DNA of 64,000 nucleotides from Crocodylus rhombifer (GCA_038503035.1 JAVSML010024434.1:248001-312000), one strand, 5' to 3'; positions 12,061 through 50,278 are shown, counted from the stretch's first letter. A program made the numbers and translations. The notes: generated by a model not told the origin, from the letters alone.

Positions 12061-12200
12061 ATCTCCAAGTGCCTCACAGATTTCAATGACATACTATTAT
12101 TCCCATTTTACAGATGGAGACTGAGATATGGCATGATTAAGTGACTTGCCCAGGGTTGCCTAAGGAACCAGTGGCAGAGCAGGGAATTGAACCCACTACT
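12061..12200 (-). mobile_element. MIR/CORE-SINE relic (antisense)
   Basis: The + strand reads ATTCCCATTTTACAGATGGA, then AAGTGACTTGCCCAGGGTTG, then GTGGCAGAGCAGGGAATTGA. This is the reverse complement of the MIR core and 5' part. A short TTA-repeat run follows at about 12201-12217. Confidence 0.85.
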
Positions 12201-12595
12201 TTATTATTATTATTAATAGGATTATTGCTTAGTTCAGCTGGTAGAGTTGCTAGTGCCTATGAACTGCCAAGGTCTCATTTTTTGTCCTGATTGTGTAAAT
12301 GCATAGATTTCTACTCCTGCTTCCAGCAAGATAGAGTTCCTAATGAAGGAACTCCATCTGCTGGGTCTGATCTGAAATGCCCTCAAGTGCAAGGCTGAAC
12401 ACTTGACCAGATTTGTTCTGCCACGGCCTCTCTTATACTGGCCATCCAGTTGGAAGGTTTGTGTGTCAGGAAGGTGCTTTTTTGTCCTTTGCAGAATGTG
12501 AGTCATTTTCTCTCCTCTTTTCTTGTCCCTGCTAGGACTGAGATTCTCATCAGGACACAGTGCTCAATCCCCTCATTCAACCCCATATTCTAGCC

Positions 12596-12986
12596 CAGTG
12601 GTGCTCAACATTTTTTCCCAGCAGGCCAGATGGACAGTGCCCCATCTGTCCATGGGCTGAATCTGGCTGGTGGTCCCAAGCTGGCACCTGGAGTCCTATC
12701 CAGGCACTTGTAGGGGGCACCTTGGGGAAATGGAGCGTGGCCTGCCCCTGATCCAGCTGCACTGGGGGAGGGGGCATGGCTCAGTCCCAGTCCAGCTACA
12801 CAGAGAGAAGAGGGCATGGCCTGTTCACAGGGCTTAGGGTTTGGGAATTTGGAAGTAGGGAAGAGTGGCCACATTAATTGCCACTGCCCTCCTGCCACCC
12901 AGCTTCCCAACCCATGGTACCCAGTGGTCTGGATGCCACAACTACACAGGTCTCATTTGCCTATGGGTGGAGGCTGAGCACCCCTG
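12596..12986. mobile_element. hAT-type non-autonomous element
   Basis: The left terminus is CAGTGGTGCTCAACATTTTT and the right terminus is GAGGCTGAGCACCCCTG, an inverted match of the hAT CAGTGGT/CTCAAC type. Flanks TTCTAGCC (12588-12595) and TTTCAGCC (12987-12994) agree at 6 of 8 bases, consistent with a decayed 8-bp target duplication. No transposase remains. Confidence 0.65.
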
Positions 12987-13282
12987 TTTCAGCCCATTAG
13001 GAGCATTTATTTCAGTCTGTATTTTTGGCCCCTGTAATTCCTTACCCAGTGCTGGCAGTGGCTAGTGCCAGTGGCACCAACAGTGACTCATCCCTTAGCC
13101 AGCAAGCCCACCATGCTAACCCATTCCTACTTCACAACAAAAAAAATTTCTGTGTAACCTTTGTTGATTTTGGCCATTCTCCTCCTCTGACAGCAGCGGT
13201 TCTTCCTATCGCTGTGCTGGGTGGAGCTACCAGGGGAGCATTTTCATTTGTATATAATGAACACCAAGCACAAGTAAATGAA

Positions 13283-15614
13283 GCCTAAGGCTAGGGATAG
13301 AAGTTACACATAAACCAGTTTAAGTGATCAGAAGCTGGTTTAAACTCAGAACAGAAGTTCAGTGTGCATAAACTAGTTTAAAAATGGTCAAAACTGGTTT
13401 AAAATAAACCTGTAGTATGGTTTAAGATAAACTTGTAGTTGAATGTAGTGTCAAACTTAACTGATTTGGGTCAAATCGGTTTATGAAACTTCTGTCCCAG
13501 ACCCCTTCCTGGTTCAAGTTAAATCAGAGTCTCCCAGCATCCCAGCATGCTCTGCTGGGCTGGGCTGTCTGCTCCAGAGGGCAGGGCTGGCCCTACCACT
13601 CTGCTCTCCAGCCAGAGCAGGGGTGGGGGCATGGCCAGATGCCAGCTAGGCCTGGCCCTCTGAGGTGAAGGGGGCAGGAAGGGGGTTTATTCCCCCTCCC
13701 TCCCATGGGTGACTGGTGCCTCCTGAGTCTGGGGGGGCACCAGATCACCAGCAGGGGTCCTCCAGTGGCTGATCGCCAAGCCTGGAACCACCAGCAGCAA
13801 AACTGGCAGTGCACTTCCGCCAGTACTTCTGGTTTTGTGACTGGTGCTTCCAGGGGTGCATGGCCAATCTCAGGGGGTGCACGTGCCAATGCTCCCTGCC
13901 TTCCCCTACCAGGGGACCCCATCCAGGGTCTGCTGACCCCGGCTGCAGCCTCTGTCGCTTGACCCCCTGACAGGGGCTACTGTGCTCTGACCAGGCAGAC
14001 CCTGGCTGGGGTCCCCTGAGGGGAGAAGGAAAGGAGGGGGGAGAAGATCCCCTCCCTGACCCTTTCACCTCAGAGGGCCATGCCAGGCCAGCATCTGGCC
14101 ATGCCTGACAGGGATCCTGACAGGGGCCGCAGCCTCATGTGCCTGGGGACCACAATCCTTTTCTCAGCGAGGGGGCTCAGAGGGAGCTGCACTATGGGCG
14201 GAAGCAGGGTGGGCAGCACTGCCACAGCCTGCACAGGGTGGGCAGCAGCAGCCATGGGGCTGGGAGGGGTGGCTATGGAGCTAAGGCAAATTTTGGGGTG
14301 GCCATAGCTCCCCAAGCCCCCCCTAGCGCTGCCATCAATTACACCCCATAGCCACTTCTTCCAGCCCTGCCACTGCTGCCACTTGCCCTGGTTCAGCCCC
14401 GCAGCCCCAGCCCTGGGCAAGGCAAGTGGATGGCGGGGCTGGGCCAGGCCGTGGGGGCAAGGTCCCTTCCCAGCGAGCTGCAGCTCAGGCTGGGGCCGCG
14501 GGAGCTGTGCGCCCAGTTTGCTCCCACCTCCCTGCACCCAGGCCAGGCCGGGTTGTTAGGGAGCTGCTGAGGCAGCACTGCACAAAGCCCCTTCCCCATC
14601 CCACCCCCTGCTCCATGGCAGGAGAGGAAGAGGAAAGGGAGAGCTCTGACCCCCACAGCGATTCTCTGGAAGCCCGACCCGGCCTGGGCACGGGGATCCA
14701 GAAGAAATCTGGGTGCACAGCTCCCATGGCCTCAGGCCGAGCTGCAGCCAGCTTAGAAAGGCCTGGCCCCTCTGCGCCTGCCCTCAGCAGCACCATCGGG
14801 CCCACCCAGCTCAGCCCAAGCCCCAGGCGAGGTGGGCTGATGGCAGAGCTGGGCCAAGCCTGGCCACGGAAGCAGGGTCCTTCTCAGCTGGAGGTGGGGC
14901 TCGGGCTGGGGCCGTGGGAGCTGCATGCCCAGATTGCTCCAGGCTCCCTGTGCCCAGGCCAGGCTGGGCTGTCATGGAGGGCTCTCCCCCTTCTCCTTCC
15001 CTGCTGTGGGGCTGAGGGAGGGGGTTCTGGGCGGCGCTGCCGTGGGGCTCAGGGCTGGAGGGGCAGAGCGCTGGGACGGGGGGACTCCTGGCTCCCCACA
15101 CCGAAGCAAGGCTGTAAGGGAGTTGCTGCAGCAGGCAGGGCTCTCCCTTTCCTCCTCCCCTGCCACAGGGCTGGTGGGGGGTCTGGCCATGCCCCCACTT
15201 TCACTGCTTGACCCTTTGCTGCCAGCCAGCTCGGAGTCTGCATATGCCCCACCCCGCCCTGAAAAGTCTGCCAAGGGCTGCTTCCCCCTTCCCCCTCTAG
15301 GCATACCTGGGCTGGCGTCCCTGCAAGCCAGGGTAGGATTTAAACCTCTCCCCAGTCATACTCAGGCCTACCAGGGCCTGGCTACACACCCCTCTCAGCT
15401 CAGCTTGCCTCAATCACTGCGGAAGGGGAGGGAGGGCTCACTGTAGCCGCCCCCCCCCTTTCGGGTCTGAGCCACTGCAGGCATGTGCCTGCATTTACTG
15501 AATCAAAAGTGAATGTCTATTCACTTGCAGATTGGTTCAATCTATGCAGGTTAGACTAACCTGAAAAATTTGAATCAATTCAGGCTCAGACTTTTTGACT
15601 GTCTGTACTTAGTC
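13283..15614 (-). mobile_element. Compound inverted-repeat element, family 1, copy B (longest)
   Basis: Reverse orientation relative to copies A, C and D. The + strand left edge reads GCCTAAGGCTAGGGATAGAA. The right edge reads TTTGACTGTCTGTACTTAGTC. Both edges are flanked by TAAATGAA (13275-13282 and 15615-15622), a perfect 8-bp direct repeat as produced by hAT-superfamily insertion. The shared right block of the family is at about 13283-13560 and the shared left block at about 15470-15614. Between them is about 1.9 kb of GC-rich DNA with degenerate internal duplications (variants of GCCCAGGCCAGGC recur). It has long open frames on both strands, including 261 codons on + (14426-15211). Those frames have no recognisable domain and reflect stop-poor composition. 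Confidence 0.75.
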
Positions 15615-17077
15615 TAAATGAACAGCAAACAGCCTGCAGGTGCTAGTGGCAGGGTGCTCACTGTATCTGGCAACCTATATATTGGTTAAGGATTTTTCTG
15701 TTATGGATTCCAAGTGAGAAGGGATTGTATTAGTCTCCCAGCAAGAGACCCTTAGCCCCATACATTTACTGCTGAGATACAGGGTGTTACTGCCCCAGTA
15801 AATAAAATTCCTCAAACCAGAGCTGTGCAGGTGGGCCTGGTAGGGGTGAGGAGAAGAGGAGAGGATGTGGATATTGTGGATGTGGGGATTTTGTTTTGGA
15901 AACTCTGGGCCTGAACTTTCATGATTTCATTACCAAACTTTTGTTGTCCTTCAGGTTTTGCTTTTTTCCTGAATGGGCTGAAACTATCATTTTCAAACAG
16001 AAAACCTGCTGAAAATATACATCAACCCATAAACAGTTCATTTCTCAGCCACATGCAGTGCACCTTTGTTCTTCTCCAAAACAGACTACTTTTCTCTGGA
16101 AAACAAAATGTTTTTTCTAATCGGCACATCCACAAAATAGGGCGCTTTGGGGAGCAAAAATGGGCACATTTTCCCAGATTAAAATGAAATCTGAAATGGA
16201 CACTGCAAGTTTGGGGCAAATCGAAGGAGTTTGAGTAATGGTAACAACATGGAACTCACGGGTGTTCTCCCCACTTCTGCCAGTGACTCACCCTGTGATT
16301 TTAGTGCATGATTTTGTCCCTGCAAAACACTGCAGTTACCACAGGAGTCCGAGCCGGTTCTTAGCTTTGCTTCGGCCACCTTACAAGTTCTGCAGCTTTC
16401 TGACTGCACTGGGGGGGCAGCTCATCCCACTCAGGATGCCCATGCAAATGCTCCCTTAGGCCTAGTGAGAATTGCATGCAGGCATCAAAAGGAAAACTGG
16501 CCCTTCATTAGTTCTACTGAACCCTACAGCAGCCAGGAGGCTTTACCCACCCACTGAGAGTATTCCCTGGAGATATTCCTCGAGCAGTTCCTCACCTGGT
16601 GTCTGTCAAACAAGAACCGAGGAACCAAACCCACCATTTTAACCTGGTGCTGGTTTCAGGTGGAGAGAACTGAACCCCTGTCCAGCTCTCACTGTCTCCA
16701 GCCAAATTCCTTGGAGCTGCTTATTAACACGTGGAAGACTGCTCTGTAATTGTTTATGGGACAAATGCAGGCAAAAGGCAAGTGGGATTTGACAATGTGG
16801 CCTAAATATCCCTGTTTACAAAAAGTCTGACAAAACATCAGCCCTTGGCTTTATCTTTCCCATTTGGAAACAGCCACAAAGCAAATATACTCAGGACAGA
16901 AGGTGGGGGAGGGGGGCAGAATTTATATTGACTTTAGCAAAAAAACATTCTTTAAAAAAAAAGAAAATCTCTCTAGATGCCCAGATTCAAAGCTGGACAC
17001 CCAAGTCTTGCATAAGGGTTTCAAGCCTGATAGTTTGCAGGGTTTGTGTGAGCAAGTCATGCAGTAAACTATTCTCT
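15615..17077. other. Intergenic DNA, nothing assignable
   Basis: No exon or classified repeat. A weak MIR-like phrase (ACTTCTGCCAGTGACTCACC near 16273) is too short for a call. Confidence 0.45.
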
Positions 17078-17400
17078 GTTAATTTTTTAATGCAAAATAA
17101 ACAGGCCAAGAAATGATTAGCATGCAAGCATGTTCAGCTTAATCGGGGGAATCAGGAAGGATGAGAGTGAAGAGGCTAGTTGGAGTTATCAGTTAACCAT
17201 ATAGAGTGTCTCTTCTTCCAAGAGCTAATTCTCCCAAATTGCTTTTTGTGCCCTATAAAATTGTCCTTGTTTTTCTTAATTAAAGTGATGACCTAAAATC
17301 GCTAGTATAAGCACAATGGAAGCCCTTGTTTCCCTTTCTTGTTTTCAGACCACAAGGGCTACACACAGGAAATGCAGGTGATAAGGATCCTACCTGGTTT
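17078..17400. promoter_or_regulatory. Candidate distal enhancer about 7 kb upstream of HNF4A P1
   Basis: An AT-rich stretch combines several motifs. There is a perfect forkhead match AAATAAACA (17095-17103), HNF1-type half sites GTTAAT (17078-17083) and AGTTAACCAT (near 17190), a TTAATTAA homeodomain core (near 17279) and a GATA motif TGATAAGG (near 17380). In mammals a liver enhancer about 6.5 kb upstream of P1 with HNF1, FOXA and other sites is known. The similar distance here is suggestive, but homology cannot be shown from this sequence alone. Confidence 0.25.
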
Positions 17401-18010
17401 ATTACAGACGATCAGAATCTTCTTCCCCATCCCTGACCTGGAAAGGAAGCTGTTAGATTAAGACAGAAAATGCAAAAATCCACTTTGGGCGTGAGCAGCA
17501 GCGGTGGTGAAAGCACTTCGGTGTCATCTCAGCAAATCCAGGGAGTAAATGGAGGAGACTGAGCTAGGGAGAAAGCATAGCTAGGGAGTTGCTTGGAATG
17601 GAGTTTGGTCAGTGGTCGGAGATCTATATTCTCAGATAGGCAGGACTTTGTCCACAAACTGGAATTTGAAATTTCAAAGGGAAAAAAAAAGCAGAAGGGA
17701 CCTTTCTGTGTATGGAGATGACTATGTTGGCGTGATTCCCCCAGGACTTTTGTTCTTTGTCTTGTAACTCAGCAGCTCATGCTTCCTCTTCAGCTGATTT
17801 AATGAACTAGAGGGAAAGATTAGAGCGAGAGAGAGGCTTGCCAATGCATTCAGTGAACAGTAAACACAGCCTGGCTGTGAAATCAGGACCCTGTTCAGAA
17901 CTTTTCCAAAGTCTGGAGGGGTTTCATATGCAGAGTTTAGGGCCTGAGCCCATCTTTGCTTTACAACCACCCTCAGTAAAGCCACTCCATTCACAGGACA
18001 GAGCCTAGCA

Positions 18011-18197
18011 CAGGGGTGGGCAAAAATGTGGCCTGTGGGCTGGATGTGGCCTGCCAGGCCATTGTATCCAGTCCGTGGATCCCCTAAAAAATTTAGAAAA
18101 TTAATATTTATCTGACTGTGGCTTCCTGTCATATGGTCCTCGATGGCTTGCCAAAACTCAGTAAGTAGCCCTCCGCCTGAAATAATTGCCCGCCCCG
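18011..18197. mobile_element. hAT MITE, CAGGGGTGGGC family, copy 1
   Basis: The left end is CAGGGGTGGGCAAAAATGTG and the right end is AATAATTGCCCGCCCCG, an inverted pair. Flanks GCCTAGCA (18003-18010) and GCCTAGAA (18198-18205) match at 7 of 8 bases, fitting an 8-bp target duplication if the terminal T of CCCCTG was lost. It is about 80 percent similar by eye to the copy at 31220-31412. Confidence 0.85.
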
Positions 18198-18205
18198 GCC
18201 TAGAA

Positions 18206-21200
18206 AATGTAGGCCAAAATGTCTGTGGCCTCAATGATTATGGCAACAAATGGTAATAAGAGGACAGGATGCTGCATGTCAGCAGGTGCCAACTAGGTGC
18301 TCACCTGTCCAGCCATTACTATTAGTGCTTGAAATCTGTTGTGGGTACAAAACCAGGAGCTCCAATGAAAAATGGGCCTCTAAGGTAAAGGAAGGGTAGT
18401 CACTGCAAACGTGTTTTTGGTGCCATGCCCTTCATGGTACTCGCACCACACCACATGACAACTTCAGACTACAGCCTCATGTGCTGCTTTAGCACGACTT
18501 TGCCAAAGATCTTGGGAATATTTAACATGGGTCTTGTACCTTAGGTACAAGCAGGGTAAATGACTTCTGAACAGACAGGTCTGGAGGCCTCCTGGTCCTA
18601 GTCAGAATGACTTCATGGGCACACATTTACGTCTCTCCTCTTCCAGCTGTAGAACTACCCTTCCCATCACTCAGCGTGATGCCCTCTAATACCCCAGGCC
18701 CTAACCCTCACTTGAGTCCTTTTCTGATTGCCATTCATCATCTCTCTCACACTTGTAGTTCCTCTTCACTATCTCAACTCCGACTCTTGCTTTCCCTGCT
18801 CTGCTAATCCTACTCTGCATGGAGACTCTGGAACTCAACAAGCAAACATGGAACATCTATTTCAAGGATTGTTGGACAGAGCATTTCTCTCTGATCCCTG
18901 AGGAATCACAGCTGATCTTCTGGGATCCTGATTTTCAGAAACAATGGACCATTAAAGTAGTGCTTTTGCAACATACAGGATTCTGCCATGTCATTCTCTG
19001 CCTCTGATCATTTGTATTTATTCCAAGATACATGCTTCCTGGATAAGGAAAGAGATGACTTCTGTGCTGAGTGAGAGAGGGCTAGAGAGCAGCTTCCACT
19101 GGTCTCTTAGCTGTTTAGACAGTGATTACTGTATCAGAAAAATGCACTGCAATTCAATACGCAAACGCCTTAATCAGCTAATGATCTCAAAGTCTTCATG
19201 AACATCAATTACTTCATCCTTATCCATTCTCCAGATGATAAATCTAAGCAGAGGCAACGTCACCCGCACAAAGTCACCAGGTATGCCAGTAGCCAAACTC
19301 CTAATTTCCACCTTTGCTGATTTGTTTCCTGGGTCCCACTGCTGCTCTTCCAGGTCTGCATTAATGATGATAAACAGTATTTAAGAAAACACCACAATTT
19401 GGGTACAAGATTTTTCAACTCACTTTTAACATTGCTGTTGGCCAGAAGAGGTACTGAAATGCTGATCAGTTGTATATAGAAGGGTGTTTCACACCATAAT
19501 GGGGCAGAGGTGATGAGACAACTTATGACAAATTCTCTGATAGCATAGCTTGCTGTATTTTCCCTTCCACAAAGATATGTGCCAGCCAAGATGTGACTGC
19601 AGATTGTATTAGCATACCCAAGCTAGCTTTGAACTAGCTTGCTTGGCAAGTGGGAGTGTTGCTGTGGCAGCCTGGAGCTCACCTGAGTTTTTATCCATCT
19701 TTTTGGGTGCATTTTATAGCACCTTCTCAGCCCTGCGTTGCTACACTGCTAGCTGCACCTGAGCTCAGGTATGGCTACCTCAGCTGTAGTAATCCTTTCA
19801 TTGTTGTGTAGACATAATTGTGAAGACACGAGGCTAGTACTAAGGTGCCTTTCTTTCTAGATCTTCTTCCTTGCCTTTTAGAGGTTTTTTATTTTTTTTA
19901 AACAGAAGTCGTGACCTAAGATTGCTAATATAAGCTTTTTTCAAGCTTTTGGGCTCATGCACACTGTGAATACAACCCGGGTAAAAACCTGATTGAAGTC
20001 TGCAGCATGGATAGGAACCACCTATGTTCTGATCTTGCCCTATTCACATTGCAAGTTTGAACAAGGTCAGGAGGCAATTGTAGTATAACTGAGTCCCTGG
20101 TTCAGCTGGGTCTGTGTAGGTAGTGCAGGCAGAACCATTATGTGTCCATAGGTGTGTCTCCCCTTCTTCCACTATCAGTAGCTGTCAGGAGTTCTGGTTG
20201 ATGATATACTTCCCAGTACGTGTTTATTAAATAGCCTATATTCTGTTCCTCATTTAAGGAGGTACGTATCTTATTCCCTGGGAATCCCTTTTACTTTTGG
20301 TCTGTATATGAGGCAGAATTAGTCTTGTCGTATTTATGTGAGGAAGGACACAGGAGAATTTACTGCTCATCTGATAAAATCAAATTATTGTTCCAAAAGT
20401 ACATTGGTTCCTGGAGTTCTAATATTTTCCTATTACAGCTGGCTCCTGTAATGTGAAGTGTTGGGATGAAGTGATGTAGTGGCAGGGTTGGGGAGGGAGT
20501 AAGACTGGTGAGGTGGTTGGATGGGGTTTCCCGAAGCAACTGGATTTAGTGAAAGGCCCTAGGCAGGGAGCTGCCATGCACCAAGACAGAACGTGAAAGC
20601 ATCCGCTCCCCAGACTCCATGGCCAAAACCCATCTGTGGCTTATGACTACGACTTGCTAATCTTGTGCCAAATTCCCCTCTCAGCAGCATTAGTGTCACT
20701 AGGCCAAATCTTAAACCCCCTGAAGTCAGTAAGAATACTTCCTTTGGTTTCAGAGGGCATTGGATCAGCTCAAGTGTGGGGCACCTCTCCTAACATCAGT
20801 GGATTGACTCTGGCTTTTTAGCAAAGAGCTGTTCAGAATTTGTCCCTCTGGCTGGTGCAGAAAGGGAAGCATCTTTAAGTGAGCCAAGATGATCTAAAAT
20901 CAAGGCTAGCTGTTGTCTCTCAACCATTCTCTCCCTTCAGAAATGTTTTAATTTATGCTGCCTCGGGCCCCTCATTTACCAGCATTGGTCAGTGTGCCTA
21001 GCCCAGGATTTGTCACTTAAATATGTTACGTTATAGGGACCACTTTACCTTGGTTCTTCACTGGAGCCTCTTCTAAATTTCTGGTAGATTTATTAGCCTC
21101 CCAGTGAGAGAAGGATCCTCTCATACTAGAGTTGGGGGTGAAGCAACAAGTGTCTTCGCTAACAAATAGGATAGTTGGAACTGCTTCATTGTTTTTTGGT

Positions 21201-22564
21201 GTGGAAATTAAGCTTTTCATTCCAATATTGTCTGGCAAGATAATCTCCGGGGCAAAGGAGGAGAATAGTCTTTGTTCTCCTTTCCTCATTCAGCCCTTGA
21301 CCTCCCTGCTGAAACAGGATTTTTGATGGGGACACTTATGCACCAGGCACTGGACTGAGGACACCACGTAGGGGAACTGCAGTCACATCAACCTAGAGGT
21401 AAAAGGCCTTGTGTCCCATTGATATTCCTTACATCCTGAGCCACCTACTTCTCCTCAAACTTCCCCACTCCCCTTCCACACATATCTCTTCATTTTCTAT
21501 TCCTAGTATCCTTAATCCCCCCTGACCTAGAGCTTCCAGACCTCATTGGAGTGAGCAGGTATTTCAGCCTTATTTAGAGAGCAGCCTATCTGAGCAAAGG
21601 CTTGTTTTGCTGAACCGAGCGAAATGGTCCAGGTTTTTATGATATTTTACTAGACATTATGGCAAATCCCGCACATATTTGACTTTGTGTCTGTAGCGTT
21701 TATCTAATCAAAGGGATCATTCTGGCCAAACCAGATTTGGAACGGAGGTCTCAAGAATGAGGCCATTAAGGGGCTGTACTCCCCTCCTCCCTCTCACGCA
21801 CATTGTTTCAAACAAATGTATTCTCAGCTCAGAACCCTCCTTGCCAGAGGGAAAGAACAACCAAACATCTGGGTTCAAAGGGGTTCCTTCCTGTCATTAG
21901 GGATCATGGGTCAGGTCTTGCTGCCACACTAGTCCCAAAAAAGAAACGCGGGGCTTTTCTGTATCTCCAGGAACAAAGCTGAAGCAGCATAGCCAACAGA
22001 ATGCACAGACCCAACCTCCTAGCAGATAGGCAGCATGTGCATCTTTTGGACATGCTGTAATCTTCTTGCTTTACTTTGTGAAACATTCACTATCCTGTAG
22101 ACATACTGATGATCTTCTGTTAATACACCAAATGCCACAGCCCCAATGGCATGTGCTTTTTGGGGGTCTGTGGATCTAGAATTTCAGTGCTGAGCTCTGA
22201 GAGCAGGGATCCTTAAACCTGTAATGGCCTTTTGATTTGGCAAGGCCCAGTCCGCTCTGCTGTGCTTGCTTGTGAAGCATAGTTAAAACTAATTTGAGCC
22301 TATTAACTATGCAGTGTCAACTAAATTGGCCTGCATTGATTGTGAAATAAATTGGGATGTGTTCATTACAGAAGAAGCTGATACTAATCCTTAATTACTA
22401 GCTGTTCTATGCAATTCAGCTGATGCTGTTAAGTGATAAAGTAATTTCCACTTGTTGATCTTGCACTGCTATGCAATGGAAATTATAGTGAATCATCCAA
22501 AGCCGTCCCAGTCTAAACCACAGCAGTGCACTATTTTCTGTCATTGGTAAAATATGTTCTTACT
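18206..22564. other. Intergenic DNA, little assignable
   Basis: No gene was recognised. A 24-bp phrase at 19912-19935 (TGACCTAAGATTGCTAATAT then AAGC) recurs with three mismatches at 17289-17312, so an unrecognised dispersed repeat may be present. The 19590-19810 segment has the look of a decayed inverted-repeat element but no clear ends. Confidence 0.45.
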
Positions 22565-22820
22565 GGGCACGACTACATGTTCATTAATGTGCCTTAGATA
22601 CTGCACATTTAGTTAGTATTTGTTTAATAAAGTACTAACTGAATACACAGTAATTAGAGTTACCGCACAGTAGCACGAGCGCATGGTTAATTTGTGACCC
22701 TTGCTGCGCATTAGCCTAATAACACTGCACAGTAGGCTATTAGCGCTGTTTTTGACCACCACACTACTGTACAATCTTGTTAGGCTAATGCACAATAAGC
22801 ATCTTGTGTAGACGCGCCCA
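22565..22820. mobile_element. MITE with GTCTACAC-type ends, copy 2
   Basis: The left end is GGGCACGACTACATGTTCAT and the right end is ATCTTGTGTAGACGCGCCC, an inverted pair. The interior carries TGCACATT, TGCACAGTAG and TAATGCACAATAAG phrases shared with the copy at 1402. The flanking trinucleotide ACT is present on both sides (22562-22564 and 22821-22823), which would fit a 3-bp target duplication of the PIF/Harbinger kind. Three bases are weak evidence. Confidence 0.65.
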
Positions 22821-22916
22821 CTGTCCTATATTACCTGATCCTAAGTCCATCAAAGTCAACAGAAGGACCCCCATGATTTTCAGTGGGTTTTGGATTAGAA
22901 TTTAATTCCAGAGCAG

Positions 22917-23215
22917 GGGTATCAGACTTACCCTGGGTCCCAGGGTGGAGCTAGATCATGGGGGCTCCTCCCAGACTCCACAGTGGCAGCAGCGGCTACA
23001 GCAGGTCTGGGGCCAGGTGGTGACATGAATCCTGTGGGCACAGGGTGAGCAAGGGCTACATCTACACAGCCTTAGCTCGCCCCCCTGCTGCATCCAGGAA
23101 CCCCTAATTCTGTGGCAGGCCATGCCCCACTATTTCCAGCAGACCAGATAAAATAGCTCCATGGGTTGGATCCAGCCTGTGGGCCATATGGTTGACACCT
23201 GGTTAACACCTCTGC
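22917..23215. mobile_element. hAT-type non-autonomous element (probable)
   Basis: It begins CAGGGGTATCAGACTTACCC. Toward the right end it has GGGCCATATGGTTGACACCT and then GTTAACACCTCTG, an imperfect inverted counterpart. The GGGTTGGATCCAGCCTGTGG phrase is typical of hAT MITE interiors. The exact right end and target duplication are unclear. Confidence 0.5.
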
Positions 23216-23680
23216 TCTACAGAATGTCTTGGGTGGTTCAGTTTGTAGGCAAGACCGTCTGTACAATAGCACTGTGTTGTACTACAACATGCCTGGAGTT
23301 TTCTTTTCCCAAAATCAGAACTTGAGAGTGAGGTTTCTCAGAATGACCCATGGAAATCAAATCCAGTGGGTATCGAGCTTGTTTTCAGGGTAAGATTTTC
23401 GCAAAGTTGAGGCCCGCAAGTAATGGCAGTGTAGTCATGTACCTGATCCACCATTCACCGGGCAGCCTGGGCAGACACACTTGTACTCACATTTGCCTTG
23501 TGCATTTGCATGCCTGGCTCTTTCACAAGCCTTCCCCTGAAGGTTGTTGGTGCACACTGTAGAGTGGGAGGTGTTTACAGCAAGCTCAGGCCCTGTAAAA
23601 CTCACTTGATAGGGAAGTAAAATGAAAAATTTGTATTGTTACCAGACACGACAAGGTGTAAACGGCAATTCTGATTATAT

Positions 23681-24260
23681 TGACCTCTGAAAAGAGGGAG
23701 AGAGAGGAAAGGGTGTGGGGAAAGAAAGAAGACAAGAATCAGAGGCCAATGGCAGGGGGAGGGAAAGGATATTGGGGAAAGGGGGAAATTAGGGAACTGG
23801 GGAGCAGACAGGGTTTTTCCAAGGTTTCACACTGGGTACAATTAAGACCAATGAAAACGCCCAAGTATCAAGGTCAATAGCTCAGGAAATATACTCCACT
23901 CACTGAGAATGTGCTTCTCCCTAACCGCTGTCACTGCGGCGTGTGCCCAGGAGCTGGAATCAGCAAAAGAGATGCAATAATAAACAAACGGGCAATGACA
24001 ATCATGTCTGCCCCACCAACAAAAAAAAATCCCAGCTTCCAGCATTCAGCACTGGGTGAGATGATTAAAGATTAACCCCCCTGCCTCCTGCCTCCACCCC
24101 TCTGGGGAGTATAGGCCTTGAAGCTCAGCAAATCCCTCCAGAGAAATATTTGAAATAAAAGACAACAGATAGGGGCAGCAGCGAAGACAGCAAGAGGCTG
24201 AGGGGCCAATAACCTCCAACGAGGGGATCGCTGCAATCTGGTCCGTGTTTGCTGATGATA
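23681..24260 (+). promoter_or_regulatory. HNF4A: HNF4A P1 proximal promoter and 5' UTR (candidate)
   Basis: The 580 bp before the P1 start codon contain liver-type motifs. TGACCTCTGAAAA (23681-23693) in reverse is a DR1-like nuclear-receptor site with one perfect AGGTCA half. TCAAGGTCA (23868-23876) is an exact NR5A/LRH-1-type extended half site. ATTAAAGATTAAC (24064-24076) is an HNF1-like palindrome with a perfect right half and four of six bases in the left. A CCAAT box in GGGGCCAATAACC is at 24206-24210. AAATATTTGAAATAAAAG near 24144 is the only TATA-like stretch. P1 of mammals is known to respond to HNF1A and related factors. The transcription start and the factor assignments here are inferred from motifs only. 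Confidence 0.5.

Positions 24261-50278
<26,018 letters not shown>

Noticed and set aside
14426..15211. 261-codon + strand open frame and overlapping frames on both strands
   Set aside because: It lies wholly inside the GC-rich interior of transposon copy B, has no domain, and equally long frames exist on the opposite strand.
16236..16310. MIR-like phrase in sense orientation
   Set aside because: It matches only about 20 bases of the core; the surrounding sequence does not continue the consensus.
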